Assembly: GCF_027579695.1 (NCBI RefSeq)
Contig: NC_083577.1
Coordinates: 36,301,698-36,365,697 of the forward strand
Source of the DNA: Neoarius graeffei
Lineage: Eukaryota > Chordata > Actinopteri > Siluriformes > Ariidae
Length of the DNA stretch: 64,000 nucleotides
Reading direction: 5' to 3'
This document shows, piece after piece, positions 1-11,903 of the stretch. Position 1 is the stretch's first letter. Each line of letters begins with the position of its first letter. The notes under the pieces were generated by a model. That model did no database searches, was not told the DNA's origin, and saw only the letters and a program-made list of their open reading frames with translations. Position numbers and translations under genes: made by a program.

Positions 1-1029
1 CAACACCAGGCTCTTGTTGAACCTGATTTAAAAAAAAAATAAATGCAGCACTAGATGCCGCATGACAGAAAACCCAATAGAAGAAGGAAAAGTCGTAGTA
101 GTAGGTAAACCTGCGCGTGTGCACACGGATTTCCTCTGTCTGCTTGACTGCGCGAAGCGAGTGATTTCATGCGGGTTATTTGCTAGGGAATCCCCTCAAA
201 TTAAATAACTTCCCAGCCACAGAACGGGGTTTTTAAATAGATGTTTATTTCTGTAGTATCACAGTGACCAAATTTCAGAGGGAACTAAATTTCACCAATT
301 TTATGAAATCGAAACGCCTACTACTTTTAATGATTATTACTTTAATGACATGAACTTCATTTACTTTTAATACAGTCATCATTGTTTTGTTGAATGTGAA
401 AGATAAATCATCATTGTATTTACTGAGTGACAAATTAACCTGATTTCTGTATGTGATTACATATGAAAAACACCACATTCCTCCACTGTATTTACTGTTC
501 CTCTTGACTGGAGGACAAAGTGCCAGTATCGGGTGTTTTTAGTGCTGGTTGGCCCCACTACCCTTCACACTTCCAAGTTTTTCTTGTTCTGGTACACGTG
601 AACCACATTATCATCTGACTAACATAAGTTTAGTTAGCAGGGAAGGGAAAACCTGAAATGGTTCAGGGCAGTGGAGCCTGAGGCCTGGATTTGAAAAGCC
701 CTAATCCATTTGCCATACACAGCACAAACTACCTCTCATCATTTTTGTCTGGCTTGTTAGCTAATATAATACTATAATGAAGTATATCAGCCAAGTACAA
801 TTATGGACAGAGCAACTGTCTGGCTAAAACACAATTTTGAACCTATATTAAAAACAATACTTCAGGAGTGTTACTTCTATTTACGCTAACAAAACTTACT
901 TTGAAGAGCTACACATGCAAAATAAAAAGCTATTGTCTTATGGAGAATCATTGCCTGTCATATGTTGGGTATTAACAAAGCTTTGACTTTAAATAGGGTA
1001 TGTTTTCACATACAGAAGAAAAAGAATCC
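1..1029. other. No gene seen; presumed piga intron
   Basis: AT-rich sequence before the first recognisable piga exon. I found no open frame resembling the missing upstream piga exons and no element with clear ends. It is probably intron, because the exon at 2149 starts inside a codon and so needs an upstream exon. Confidence 0.5.
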
Positions 1030-2075
1030 ACAGTTGTTAGCAGAGCTCCACACTTAAGAGAATATGGTAATGCATCGACCTGACTTTTGATGGCTTTGAC
1101 CATACGACATGCGTACATACGAACGTGTACCATCACAGGGAACCCGATCAGAAGTGCAAGGCAAGGTATCTCAAACACTTGACCACCGGACAGTGACATT
1201 TCTCTCTTTATTTACATAAGAGAGATGGGTTTTTATCCAGCGCTTATTTTTAATTTGCTTTTTAAGGGACTGTTTTTACTAACACGTTTTACGGAAAATA
1301 TTCATGACAGTTTCATATAAAACTAGATAACGATTTTATTAGTCCACTAGCTTGTTGGACAGTTCAGTTTGTCATGTAAGTGCAGGAAGAGTTTTATTGA
1401 AAGTACGCTAGCAAACATCCAAAACGTAGGTAAAGGCAGAACCGAAAAATGGGTAGTGGTTGAGTGAGGCACAAACACGATAACAGAGGTAATACAGTAC
1501 TCACAGTCCAAAACCAGAAAAGTGATACAAAATACAAGGCTTTCTCAAAGTCTGTGCATTATTGAGTCCTTTATATGTATGCACGGAGATTGAGCTCTAA
1601 TCAGGAACAGGTGCAAGGTAATTAGTCCTAATGGCGTGCGCACGCTTTACGATCTCCAGCTGTGCATTCCAAGCTCCAACACGCGTGGCTGTGACAGATG
1701 TGTCAAACAGCTGTCTGGTTACATCAAGTTTGATATTTGATTGTAACTATACAGTATTGATGTAAAGTGAAGATGCTGGTTCACTGCTATCCACCAGACA
1801 CGCAGCAGAGTCACACCATAATAAATGTTGTGGTGTTGTTTCTGGCTCATGGCATGTGGTGTCAAAGAAAGGAATAAATGTATATTGAAACTGCGATGCA
1901 TCTCTCATTATTGGTATCGCTGTCACAAGGCAATGCAGTAATTTATTAATGTGAAATACACGACACAATTCAATGATTCATATGCTTTTATTATTATTTT
2001 ATTCAAGATTTTGTGATCTTGCAAATATTTTGCTCTCCCAGTCATCAGGAGCTCTAGTTTTAGGCAGTGGACTGG
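1030..2075 (-). repeat. Unclassified dispersed repeat, copy A (uninterrupted)
   Basis: Read on the minus strand, this stretch matches 37935-38607 followed by 40173-40640 on the plus strand. The order is the same and identity is high by eye. It has a TATA-like stretch, a segment resembling teleost LTR leaders, and an AATAAA followed by CTCTTCCTGCAC, so it may derive from an LTR retrotransposon, but I cannot find both ends. Copy A lacks the Tc1 element that splits copy B: its TA at 1427-1428 is the empty target site. It lies in the piga intron before the exon at 2149. Confidence 0.7.
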
Positions 2076-2113
2076 GTCGTGTACATGGTGTATATTACAT
2101 ACTAATGGGTTGA

Positions 2114-3068
<955 letters not shown>

Positions 3069-3400
3069 CATGTGGCCAGGATTCAGCTTCTGATATTTGG
3101 GACCATGTTTTAACCTTCAGCGAATCTATAAACGTGCACTGAATTTACTTATTTACATTCCAGTCTAGGGCGTCTGGTGCAACTGTGATGAACTAATTAT
3201 TCCACAAAAAGTCTGTAATAGTTATATTAGTCAAGAAGACGCACTGCGTCCATCTTCATTTATTAAATCGCTGTAACATGAAGTCCTTTTGTTGTGAATA
3301 CAATGGTTGTTTTCCAGCCGCTGATAAATGGTGCCTAAGCACTAACTGCTACAAACATTTTTGTTTATCTTGTATATTCTTATTTGTTAACCTCTAAGCC

Positions 3401-3406
3401 AATAAA
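3401..3406 (+). terminator. Probable piga polyadenylation signal (AATAAA)
   Basis: A canonical AATAAA lies 333 bases after the piga stop and just before a dispersed repeat begins. It is the first such hexamer after the stop that I found. Cleavage would be expected about 15-25 bases later. Confidence 0.55.
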
Positions 3407-3411
3407 CAGTC

Positions 3412-3725
3412 TTGTTTCCAAAACAGTTGGGACACTGTGTGAAATGACATCAAATGTTCAAACTGAGAAATTTTATTGTTGTTTGTTTGAAAAACATATG
3501 CTCATTTTGAATTTGATGTCACCAACACATTTCAAAAAAGTTAGGACGGGGCATATTTACCACTCTGTCGTATCACCTCTACTTTTAACAACACTCTGTA
3601 AACGTTTGGGAACCGAGGAGACCAATTGCTGTAGTTTTGAAATGTTGTTGCATTCTTGCCTGGTCTTGCAAATCAGCTGCTCAGCAGTTCAGGGTCTTAT
3701 TTTGTCATATGTTTAAATAATATTG
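3412..3725 (+). repeat. Teleost dispersed DNA repeat fragment
   Basis: The stretch begins TTTCCAAAACAGTTGGGACAC and includes a part reading AAACGTTTGGGAACCGAGGAG. This matches, from memory, a short non-autonomous DNA repeat common in teleosts. Termini and target duplication were not resolved. It may lie just past the piga 3' end. Confidence 0.5.
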
Positions 3726-3767
3726 GCTGGCTTTTTTTCACGGTATCTCATATCTTCCATTCAGCTA

Positions 3768-5327
3768 CAGTGGATGTAAAAAGTGTACACATCCCTTTTA
3801 AAATATGTTTTTCTGATGTAAAATATGAGACCACAATAACTTCAAAACTTTTCCCACCTTTAATGTGATCTGTAACATGTACAATTCAATTGAAAAACAA
3901 ACAAATCTGTTCAGGGGGAAAACATAAAAAAAAATGCAATAAGCTGGTTGCACAAGTGTGCACACCCTTAAACTAATACTTTGCTGAAGCACCTTTTGAT
4001 TTAATTAGAGCGTTCAGTCTTTTTGGGTTCACACCTGCCATCAATTAAAATGACATTGATTAACCCCAAATAAAGTAACAGCTATCCTAGTAAGATTTTC
4101 CTGACATTTACTCCGTTGCATCCTCCAGCAAAGGCCAGGGTTCACAGAGAGCTTACAAAGCATCAAAGGGATCTCATTGTTGAAAGGTATCAGTCAGGAG
4201 AAGGGTACAAATATTTTTCCATGGCATTAGATATACCATGGAGCACAGTGAAGACAGTCATCAAGAAGTGGAGAAAATATGGGATAACCGTGACATTACT
4301 GAGAACTAGATGTCCTTCCAAAATTGATGACAAGACAAAAATTGGTCAGGCAGGCTGCCAAGAGGCCGACAGCAACACTGAAGGAGCTGCAGGAATTTCT
4401 GGCAAGTACTGGTTGTGTACTACATGTGACGACAATCTCCCGTATTCTCCATATGTCTGGACTATGAGGTAGGGTCAAAGAAAAACATCCAGGCCTGGCT
4501 AAATGTTGCAAAAAAATACATCAACTCTCCCAAAAGCATGTTGGAAAATGTGTTATGGTCTGAAACCAAGGTTGAACTTTTTGGCCACAATTCCAAAAGG
4601 TATGTTTGGCGCAAAAACAACACTGCACATCACCAAAAGAACACCATACCCACGGTGAAGCATGGTGGTGGCGGCATCATGTTTTGGGGTTGTTTTTCTT
4701 CAGCTGGAACAGGGGCTTTAGTCAAGGTGGAGGGAATTATGAACAATTCTAAATACCAGTCAATTTTGGCCCAAAACCTTCAGGTGTCTGCTAGAAAGCT
4801 GAAGATGAAGAGGAATTTCATCTTTCAGCATGACAATGACCCCAAGCATACATCGAAATCAATAAAAGAATGGCTTCACCAAAAGAAAATTAAAGTTTTG
4901 GAACGGCCCAGCCAGAGCCCAGACCTAAATCCAATTGAAACTCTGTGGGGTGACCTGAACAGGGCTGTGCACAAGAGATGCCCTCACAATCTGACAGATT
5001 TGGAGCACTTTTGCAAGGAAGAGTGGGCAAATATTGCTAAGTCTAGATGTGACAGGCTGATAGACTCCGACCCAAAAAGACTGAATGCTGTAATTAAATC
5101 AAAAGGTGCTTCAACAAAGTATTAGTTTAAGGGTGTGCAAACTTATGCAACCAGCTTATTGTATATTTGTTTTTCCCCCTAACAGATTTGTTTTTTAATT
5201 GAATTGTACAGGTTATAGGTCACATTAAAGGTGGGAAAAGTTTTGAAATTATTTATCGTGGTCTCATTTTTTTTTTTACATCAGAATAACCTATCATTTT
5301 AATGGGTTGTGTACACTTTTTATATCC
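3768..5327 (+). mobile_element. Tc1/mariner element A
   Basis: The left end is TA followed by CAGTGGATGTAAAAAGTG. The terminal ~150 bases recur inverted at 5160-5327 (for example GTGGGAAAAGTTTTGAA against TTCAAAACTTTTCCCAC). The right end has lost the terminal CACTG-TA, so the element is decayed at that side. It carries a broken transposase gene at 4116-5125. Confidence 0.88.
4116..5125 (+). pseudogene. Tc1-like transposase, broken (element A)
   Basis: The paired N-terminal helix-turn-helix region is read from 4116 (ELTKHQRDLIVERYQSGEGY). The frame is lost after about 4340, and the catalytic half reopens at 4538-5125 with GRPR-side sequence missing between. The C-terminal half shows VKHGGGGIMFWGCF, the second catalytic aspartate in [11 protein letters not shown], and the final glutamate in [11 protein letters not shown]. 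The first catalytic aspartate is gone: the frame reads VLWSETK where the family has WSDETK, as if one codon were deleted. The protein cannot be active as read. Confidence 0.85.
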
Positions 5328-5521
5328 TTTTATTATTAGTATACATACACATTTGATGGCACTGCCGGCGAACAAAAAAATGCTTCTGCGCATGTGCAGC
5401 AGAAAACTTTCTCATGGAATATTCACGTTGGCTCCTAGAAAGAGACACAGCATTATTTTTATTTATATAGCTTCATGGTGATTTCATTCTTCCATCATCA
5501 AGAGTATACAGCCAGCCTTAA

Positions 5522-6200
5522 AGGAGAACTGAAGACAAAATTTTTATCAAAATTCTATTTATCTCATTTTATTAAATATAGGAATGCATTTTTGATAGCT
5601 ATTTTGTCGCTGCTATAGCAAGTTATGAGTGTTTGAAATATGCTATGTAATACAGTATATCAGTCCATATGTCAAAGCAATGGCCGTAAACGAGATTCAT
5701 TGAGACCTGTGCAAGACATCGTAGGACGGAAGTAAAATGTACAGTTGAAATCAAAGTGACCAACATCTGCCAACGTTGTCAAAAGACGCATGCACCCTCT
5801 TTCGAATGCTGATGTAACTAAGCCGGAAGTTTTGTTTGTTTTGATAGCAATCAGGAAAGTTTGAAAAAAGTAGGCAGTCATTGTCATTTAAATTCAGTTT
5901 TGTGCAATATTTTGTTTGGAAAACAGTTTTCAAAATGGCGGCACTGACACCTGGCTGACACTTCACGTTTCGAAGTCTGGCACAAGTCTCGTGAAGATCG
6001 CGCAGATAAGTGACGCTTGCCATGGACCAAACGAACTAAATTCAACATGGCTAAAAACTGAACAGGCTGATAAGTATAATATTTAATTGCAATTAGTTGC
6101 CAATACGAGTCACGATATAAGGTTACTAAGACCGAAAACGTAATTGAATAACACGTTAATTAAGAAATAAAGCAAGTTTAAAAATGACTTCAGTTCCCCT
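5522..6200. mobile_element. TTAA-flanked non-autonomous DNA element (Kolobok-like), copy 1
   Basis: TTAA at 5518-5521 and at 6201-6204 bracket inverted ends AGGAGAACTGAAG and CTTCAGTTCCCCT. A related copy lies at 57594-58742. TTAA duplications are known for Kolobok and piggyBac; these ends look more like Kolobok, but that is inference. There is no coding potential. Confidence 0.72.
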
Positions 6201-6204
6201 TTAA

Positions 6205-6985
6205 TGTCTACTGAGAAAGCCAAGCAAGAGTGATGGGGCAAAGGGAAAGAAACCTCAGAAGTCTCTGCAGAGGAATGACCTTCTAGCTAACAGTGTGAAT
6301 CAGGAGTCAGATTTGTATCAGATAATCCAGATACACACAACAAAAAAGGTAAAGTATAGTAGTTTGTACTCTAGGTAAATGTGACGAGCTGATCAGAGTC
6401 AACAATCAATCAATAAAGAGACAACAGGAGCTTGTGGACTCCAGGATGGCTGGATGAGTTTTATAGTAAAGGAAATGTTCACCCTGATAAACATTAAATA
6501 TGTTTATACTGAAATACTGAGTCATTCTGTTGTTAATTTGTTTGTTGGTGCTGTATTTGTGTCATTCCTGTCAGAAGTTAGTGGTTTTGTTGCGCACTGA
6601 TGTCACAGGGGGACAGTTACAATCGGGGAAGTCATCCCAACAGTCTCTAACATAAAGGATAACCACTTTTAAATGCAAAAAGTCGACTCCTAAATTTTAT
6701 GACAAAATACATTTTGAATGCTGCTAAATATCGTGTTAGTTGTAAAAGTGAAGTTTAATAATGTTTATGCTTAATGTTGTGTACAGGCATCAACTGAGAT
6801 GATCATTTGCTGCAGTTGCTGTGCTCTTTTTGTTAATATTTCTTGTCTTTTTTGTTCTTTTATTGTATATAAGTACCTAGGTAGTTTTTTCTAAGTTGTA
6901 CCCTTCTAAAACGTGGTTTAGAGGACTTTTGATCATTTTTATGGTGTTTGGACTACTTTCATTGGAACGACATATCTCTATGGGA
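6205..6985. other. No gene or recognisable element
   Basis: AT-rich spacer between the TTAA element and the LINE copy. I see no conserved frame, no clear termini and no tandem structure. The 5' edge of the LINE may begin somewhere near 6900. Confidence 0.45.
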
Positions 6986-7045
6986 CAGCAACATGGCGGC
7001 TCCATTGTTTACAGTTGGGGTAATGTGTGGTCACTGGCTAATTAA

Positions 7046-8050
7046 ATGGAGGAGCTAACAGTGCTAGCCAGGAGTCAAAGGGAGTTTGAAGAATGTAGCA
7101 TCATGTATTTTATGGAATCATGGTTACACCAGGATATCCCCAATTGCAATGTTTCTATCGAGGGCTTTCAGACTGTGCGGCCAGACAGAGACAACATTGA
7201 GAGCAATAAGCAGAAAGAAGGGGGACTTCTGTTCTTATAACAGATGGTGCAAACCTGGTCACATTATGACCAAAGAACGGATTTGTTGCCCGGACATTGA
7301 ACTGTTAGCTGTAGGGCTCTGTCCATATTACTTACCCAAGGAAATGTCTCATGCTATCGTTATGGCTGTCTATGTCCCACCATCAGCCAACCTAACATTG
7401 ACATATGTGACCCACATGGATAGGACATTGATGAGCTCAGTGAGTGCATTACAGATTACATCAACTTCTGTGTGGGCTGCATTGTCCCAGAAAGGGCTGT
7501 CATTTTTTATTCAAATAGCAAGCCATGGGTAAAAATAGACATAACATTCACAATGCCAAAAAGAGAGCTTTTAGAGCTGGCTTTTAGATGAGTTGAGGAC
7601 TATCCAATTGGAGCTGAAAGTGAAGATCAGGGAGGCTAAGGAGAAGTACAAGAGGAAACTTGAGCAGAAACTCCAGCAGAATAACATGAAAGAGTTATGG
7701 AGTGGCATAAAGACAGTCACTGGTTTCAGACTGACGGGTGGCAGAGTGCCTGAGGGTAGTGTGGATAGGGCCAATGAATTAAATCTGTTTTTCAATATAT
7801 TTGATTTGGTGTCCACTGCCCATCCCCCCAACCCATCTATTGTCTGCACCATCAAGTCCACCATCAACACCTCCACCCCTCGCCCGACTTTCTAATGGCT
7901 CACCATTGTCAAGTGATGGCCTTCCCCTCCCCTCTTCCCCTCCCCTCACTGCCCTGGACAAACTGACACCACCACTTCTCCCACACCTGAAACCTCCATA
8001 ATGAGTTTCACTGCTGGCCAGGTGAAAAGACAGCTGAAGCATCTCCACTG
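7046..8050 (+). pseudogene. LINE ORF2 fragment: endonuclease and pre-RT region
   Basis: Frames at 7046-7240 and 7086-7532 together read like the AP-endonuclease of L2-type LINEs (ESWLHQDIPNC, then VMAVYVPPSAN). 7593-7895 reads like the charged pre-RT region (KVKIREAKEKYKRKLEQKLQQ). Frame jumps and stops break it, and no RT motif follows. The pre-RT part also occurs on the minus strand at 24288-24660. Confidence 0.7.
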
Positions 8051-8072
8051 AATCGGGGTTGTACATAATATA

Positions 8073-9682
8073 CAGTGGTGCTTGAAAGTTTGTGAACCCT
8101 TTAGAATTTTCTATATTTCTGCATAAATATGACCTAAAACAACATCAGATTTTCACACAAGTCCTAAAAGTAGATAAAGAGAACCCAGTTAAACAAATGA
8201 GACAAAAATATTATACTTGGTCATTTATTTATTGGGGAAAATGATCCAATATTACATAGCTTTAAGTGGCAAAAGTATGTGAACCTCTAGGATTAGCAGT
8301 TAATTTGAAGGTGAAATTAGAGTCAGGTGTTTTCAATCAATGGGATGACAATTAGGTGTGAGTGGGCACCCTGTTTTATTTAAAGAACAGGGCTCTATCA
8401 AAGTCTGATCTTCACAACACATGTTTGTGGAAGTGTATCATGGCACAAACAAAGGAGATTTCTGAGGACCTCAGAAAAAGCGTTGTTGATGCTCATCAGG
8501 CTGGAAAAGGTTACAAAACCATCTCTAAAGAGTTTGGACTCCACCAATCCACAGTCAGACAGATTGTGTACAAATGGAGGAAATTCAAGACCATTGTTAC
8601 CCTCCCCAGGAGTGGTCAACCAACAAAGATCACTCCAAGAGCAAGGTGTGTAATAGTCGGCAAGGTCACAAAGGACCCCAGGGTAAGTTTTAAGCAACTG
8701 AAGGCCTCTCTCACATGGGCTTATGTTAATGTTCATGAGTCCATCATCAGGAGAACACTGAACAACAATGGTGTGCATGGCAGGGTTGCAAGGAGAAAGC
8801 CACTGCTCTCCAAAAAGAACATTGCTGCTCGTCTGCAGTTTGCTAAAGATCACATGGACAAGCCAGAAGGCTATTGGAAAAATGTTTTGTGGATGGATGA
8901 GACCAAAATAGAACTTTTGGGTTTAAATGAGAAGTGTTATGTTTCGAGAAAGGAAAACACTGCATTCCAGCATAAGAACCTTGTCCCATCTGTGAAACAT
9001 GGTGGTGGTAGTATCATGGTTTGGGCCTGTTTTGCTGCATCTGGGCCAGGATGACTTGCCATCATTGATGGAACAATGAATTCTGAATTATACCAGCGAA
9101 TTCTAAAGGAAAATGTCAGGACATCTGTCCATGAACTGAATCTCAAGAGAAGGTGGGTCATGCAGCAAGACAACAACCCTAAGCACACAAGTCATTCTAC
9201 CAAAGAATGGTTAAAGAAGAATAAAGTTAATGTTTTGGAATAGCCAAGTCAAAGTCCTGACCTTAATCCAATCGAAATGCTGTGGAAGGACCTGAAGCGA
9301 GCAGTTCATGTGAGGAAACCCACCGACATCCCAGAGTTGAAGCTGTTCTGTACGGAGGAATGGGCTAAAATTCCTCCAAGCCGGTGTGCAGGACTGATCA
9401 ACAGTTACCGGAAATGTTTAGTTGCAGTTATTGCTGCACAAGGGGGTCACACCAGATACCGAAAGCAAACGTTCACATACTTTTGCCACTCACAGATATG
9501 TAATATTGGATCATTTTCCTCAATAAATAAATGACCAAGTATAATATTTTTGTCTCATTTGTTTAACTGGGTTCTCTTTATCTACTTTTAGGACTTGTGT
9601 GAAAATCTGATGATGTTTTAGGTCATATTTATGCAGAAATATAGAAAATTCTAAAGGGTTCATGAACTTTCAAGCACCACTG
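8073..9682 (+). mobile_element. Tc1/mariner element B, both ends intact
   Basis: TA (8071-8072), then CAGTGGTGCTTGAAAG at the left; CTTTCAAGCACCACTG then TA (9683-9684) at the right, giving 1610 bp. Inverted repeats of about 200 bp can be read at both ends. It is inserted in LINE copy 1, and the empty site is preserved in LINE copy 2 at 17873-17874. It belongs to the same family as elements C and D. Confidence 0.95.
8440..9534 (+). pseudogene. Tc1-like transposase, two nonsense codons and a lost stop (element B)
   Basis: The start MAQTKEISEDLRKS is followed by an intact helix-turn-helix/paired region ([16 protein letters not shown]), a GRPR-like stretch, and WMDETK (first catalytic D). The frame stops at TGA 9052-9054, where element D has a Trp codon, and again at TAG 9241-9243 inside the family's [12 protein letters not shown] motif. 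The second D (QQDNNPKHT) and the E (NPIEMLW) are present. The normal stop after GGHTRY has become CGA, extending the last frame to 9534. All are single-base changes, consistent with neutral decay. Confidence 0.88.
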
Positions 9683-9927
9683 TAACTATTCAATACCTCA
9701 CTCAATGTGCAATACTAGTGCAATAACTTCTGTGTACCATAGAAATAATTTACGACTTATATGCAATAACTGTAGTAATACCTGTGGAATAATTTTCTTT
9801 ATTCCATCCACATAGCTATGTTTCCTTCCACATGGATAGTTATGTGCAATATATATTTTTATATATTCTTCTACATATATTATTTTTATATATTATTTCA
9901 TATTTCATACATTTTACATACGTTTTA

Positions 9928-10304
9928 GGGCGGCACGGTGGTGTAGTGGTTAGCGCTGTCGCCTCACAGCAAGAAGGTCCTGGGTTCGAGCCCCGGGGCC
10001 GGCGAGGGCCTTTCTGTGCGGAGTTTGCATGTTCTCCCCGTGTCCGCGTGGGTTTCCTCCGGGTGCTCCGGTTTCTCCCACAGTCCAAAGACATGCAGGT
10101 TAGGTTAACTGGTGACTCTAAATTGACCGTAGGTGTGAATGTGAGTGTGAATGGTTGTCTGTGTCTATGTGTCAGCCCTGTGATGACCTGGCGACTTGTC
10201 CAGGGTGTACCCCGCCTTTCGCCCGTAGTCAGCTGGGATAGGCTCCAGCTTGCCTGCGACCCTGTAGAAGGATAAAGCGGCTAGAGATAATGAGATGAGA
10301 TGAG
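9928..10304 (+). mobile_element. tRNA-derived SINE (DANA/Mermaid type), full length, copy 1
   Basis: The head has box A (TGGTGTAGTGGTTAGC) and box B (GGTTCGAGCCCC). The conserved core follows (TTTGCATGTTCTCCCCGTG, GACATGCAGGTTAGGTTAAC), and the tail is (GAGAT)n. A 12-bp target duplication ACATACGTTTTA flanks it at 9916-9927 and 10305-10316. It interrupts the LINE 3' UTR. Open frames crossing it are not genes. Confidence 0.93.
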
Positions 10305-10410
10305 ACATACGTTTTACATATATGTTTCTCTACTTGAGTGTAAGCAACTGCATATGTACTCAATTTCCCCTCTGAATTATTAAAGTATTCCTGATTCTGA
10401 TTAATAAGAA

Positions 10411-11228
10411 AGTTGTTCAGGTTGGAGTTTTCTTTTAAGCTTTTTTTTTTTTAACAAAATGACTGCACATAATATACCATATTTCTTAAGACTATTCATT
10501 TCTTTTTTGTCTGTCTTCTATATAAATAGAAATTTACGCAATTGAACTGAACTTTTACTGTCCTTAATTATAACTTTTACTGTCCTTTATGTACTTTACT
10601 TTTAATAATTTTAATAAATTAGGAGAATTCTTCCATTCTTTTTTCCACCACTGGACCACAGGAAAATGATGCATTGTGTTTGTGATAAAGTGACTGAAGG
10701 ATGAGTGAAATAAGGAAGGGTGACTTCTTGAGCATCTCATTCTTCTCAGTCGAACAATGTGGACCAGTAGTTTAACACAAAACTATAGTTGTAACTTTAC
10801 TTTTAAGGTTGGTGGTTGGTGCATACTATCAGTACAGTGCATGCTCCGGTGAGTTATTTATATTAACATCTGTACGCTGTGTCTGTGTGACTCTGAACTC
10901 AGACCAGAGTTTGTGTCCTTTGTTCCTCTTAAAGTACACTGCTAGAGAAGCATGTAGCAAGTCCACTACAAAGCTCCTTCAGTAGGGATTAAGCTCATGA
11001 CTCAGCAGGGATTTCCTGACCATGTGTATGCCCAAGCAGGCAACATTTACTAATTCAATTGGGTTTTTTTTATTTTTATTTTTATGAATTAAAAGATACT
11101 CCATGTCTTAAAGTAATGATGGATGTCATTTCTTTTTACTTAGTTAAGCGGTTCTGGACATAATATGGATTACTACAGTTGTGGAATAGGGCTATTTACT
11201 GCATTTTTACTATTTTCTATTTACTGTT
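10411..11228. other. No gene or recognisable element
   Basis: AT-rich intergenic spacer. No exon-like frame, no inverted ends and no strong regulatory signature were recognised. Confidence 0.45.
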
Positions 11229-11578
11229 TGATCTGAAACGCATTAAGAAGGCTAGAAATTGCACTAATTAATTTTTGACGAGGCACCTATTAATTGAAAA
11301 GCATTCCAGGTGACTACCTCATGAAGCTGGTTAAGATAATGCCAATAGTGTGCAGAGTGTCATCAAGGTAAAAAGTGGCTACTTTGAAGAATCTAAAATA
11401 TCAAACATTTTGTTGTTTTTTTAAAGATTTTTTTTTGTTCATCACATAATTCCATATCTGTTGCATGTGTTATTTCATAGTTTTGATGTCTTCAGTATTG
11501 TTCTACAATGTAGAAATTAGTCAAATTACAGAAGACCTATGAATAAGCAGGGGGTGTCCAAACCTTTGGCTGGTACTG
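11229..11578 (+). mobile_element. Tc1-like element, 3' end only
   Basis: The sequence runs from an ACGCATTAAGAAGGC-like transposase 3' UTR, through TGGCTACTTTGAAGAATCT, to the terminus GGCTGGTACTG followed by TA (11579-11580). This is the right end of a common teleost Tc1 family; the left end and transposase are absent. It is a different family from elements A-E. Confidence 0.7.
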
Positions 11579-11734
11579 TAGTTAGCAGTGAGAAGTATAA
11601 TTACTTAGTTTGAAAGACAAAGGCCAGGGTGTGATATTCAGTACTTAACCCAAACATATCTGATAGTGCAGACGTTTCCCTTCAAGGCTGAACAAAAGAT
11701 CCTCATTAACACCCTGTTCTCACCTTCTGTACAT

Positions 11735-11738
<4 letters not shown>

Positions 11739-11797
<59 letters not shown>
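11739..11797. repeat. (TC)n(AC)n microsatellite
   Basis: About 21 TC dinucleotides are followed by about 8 AC dinucleotides. Confidence 0.95.
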
Positions 11798-11903
11798 TTT
11801 TTTGTAAACTTGGGCATAATCTGAACAGTGTAGAGTTTTAATGTTCATGTAAATAGATTTAAAGACATGTAAATAATCAAGTTTATAACAAAGAAAGACT
11901 TAA

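Larger units (their letters stand above)
6986..10410 (+). mobile_element. L2/Rex-like LINE, copy 1, internally deleted and split by Tc1-B and a SINE
   Basis: LINE sequence occupies about 6986-8072 and 9683-10410. The first part encodes endonuclease and pre-RT fragments. The second is the 3' UTR, ending in AATTATTAAAGTATTCCTGATTCTGATT-like sequence with an ATTCTG-type tail. The same 3' UTR is present in reverse at 17538-17900. The reverse-transcriptase segment is missing: the sequence passes from the pre-RT region (CAGCTGAAGCATCTCCACT) almost directly to the 3' UTR. Tc1-B (8073-9682) and a SINE (9928-10304) sit inside it. Confidence 0.8.

Noticed and set aside
3384-3716. 110-residue frame after piga
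   Set aside because: Lies in a teleost dispersed repeat and has no family resemblance.
7779-8066. Minus-strand Gly/Arg-rich frame
   Set aside because: It is the antisense of the LINE pre-RT region.
9832-10275. 147-residue open frame, and many similar frames (for example 31540-31857, 48646-48963, 60947-61276)
   Set aside because: They are translations of the tRNA-derived SINE; the same peptide recurs at every copy and follows the repeat, not a gene.
11739-11797. CRISPR-like or regulatory repeats
   Set aside because: Simple dinucleotide microsatellite; no array in the window has unique spacers between identical repeats in the CRISPR sense.
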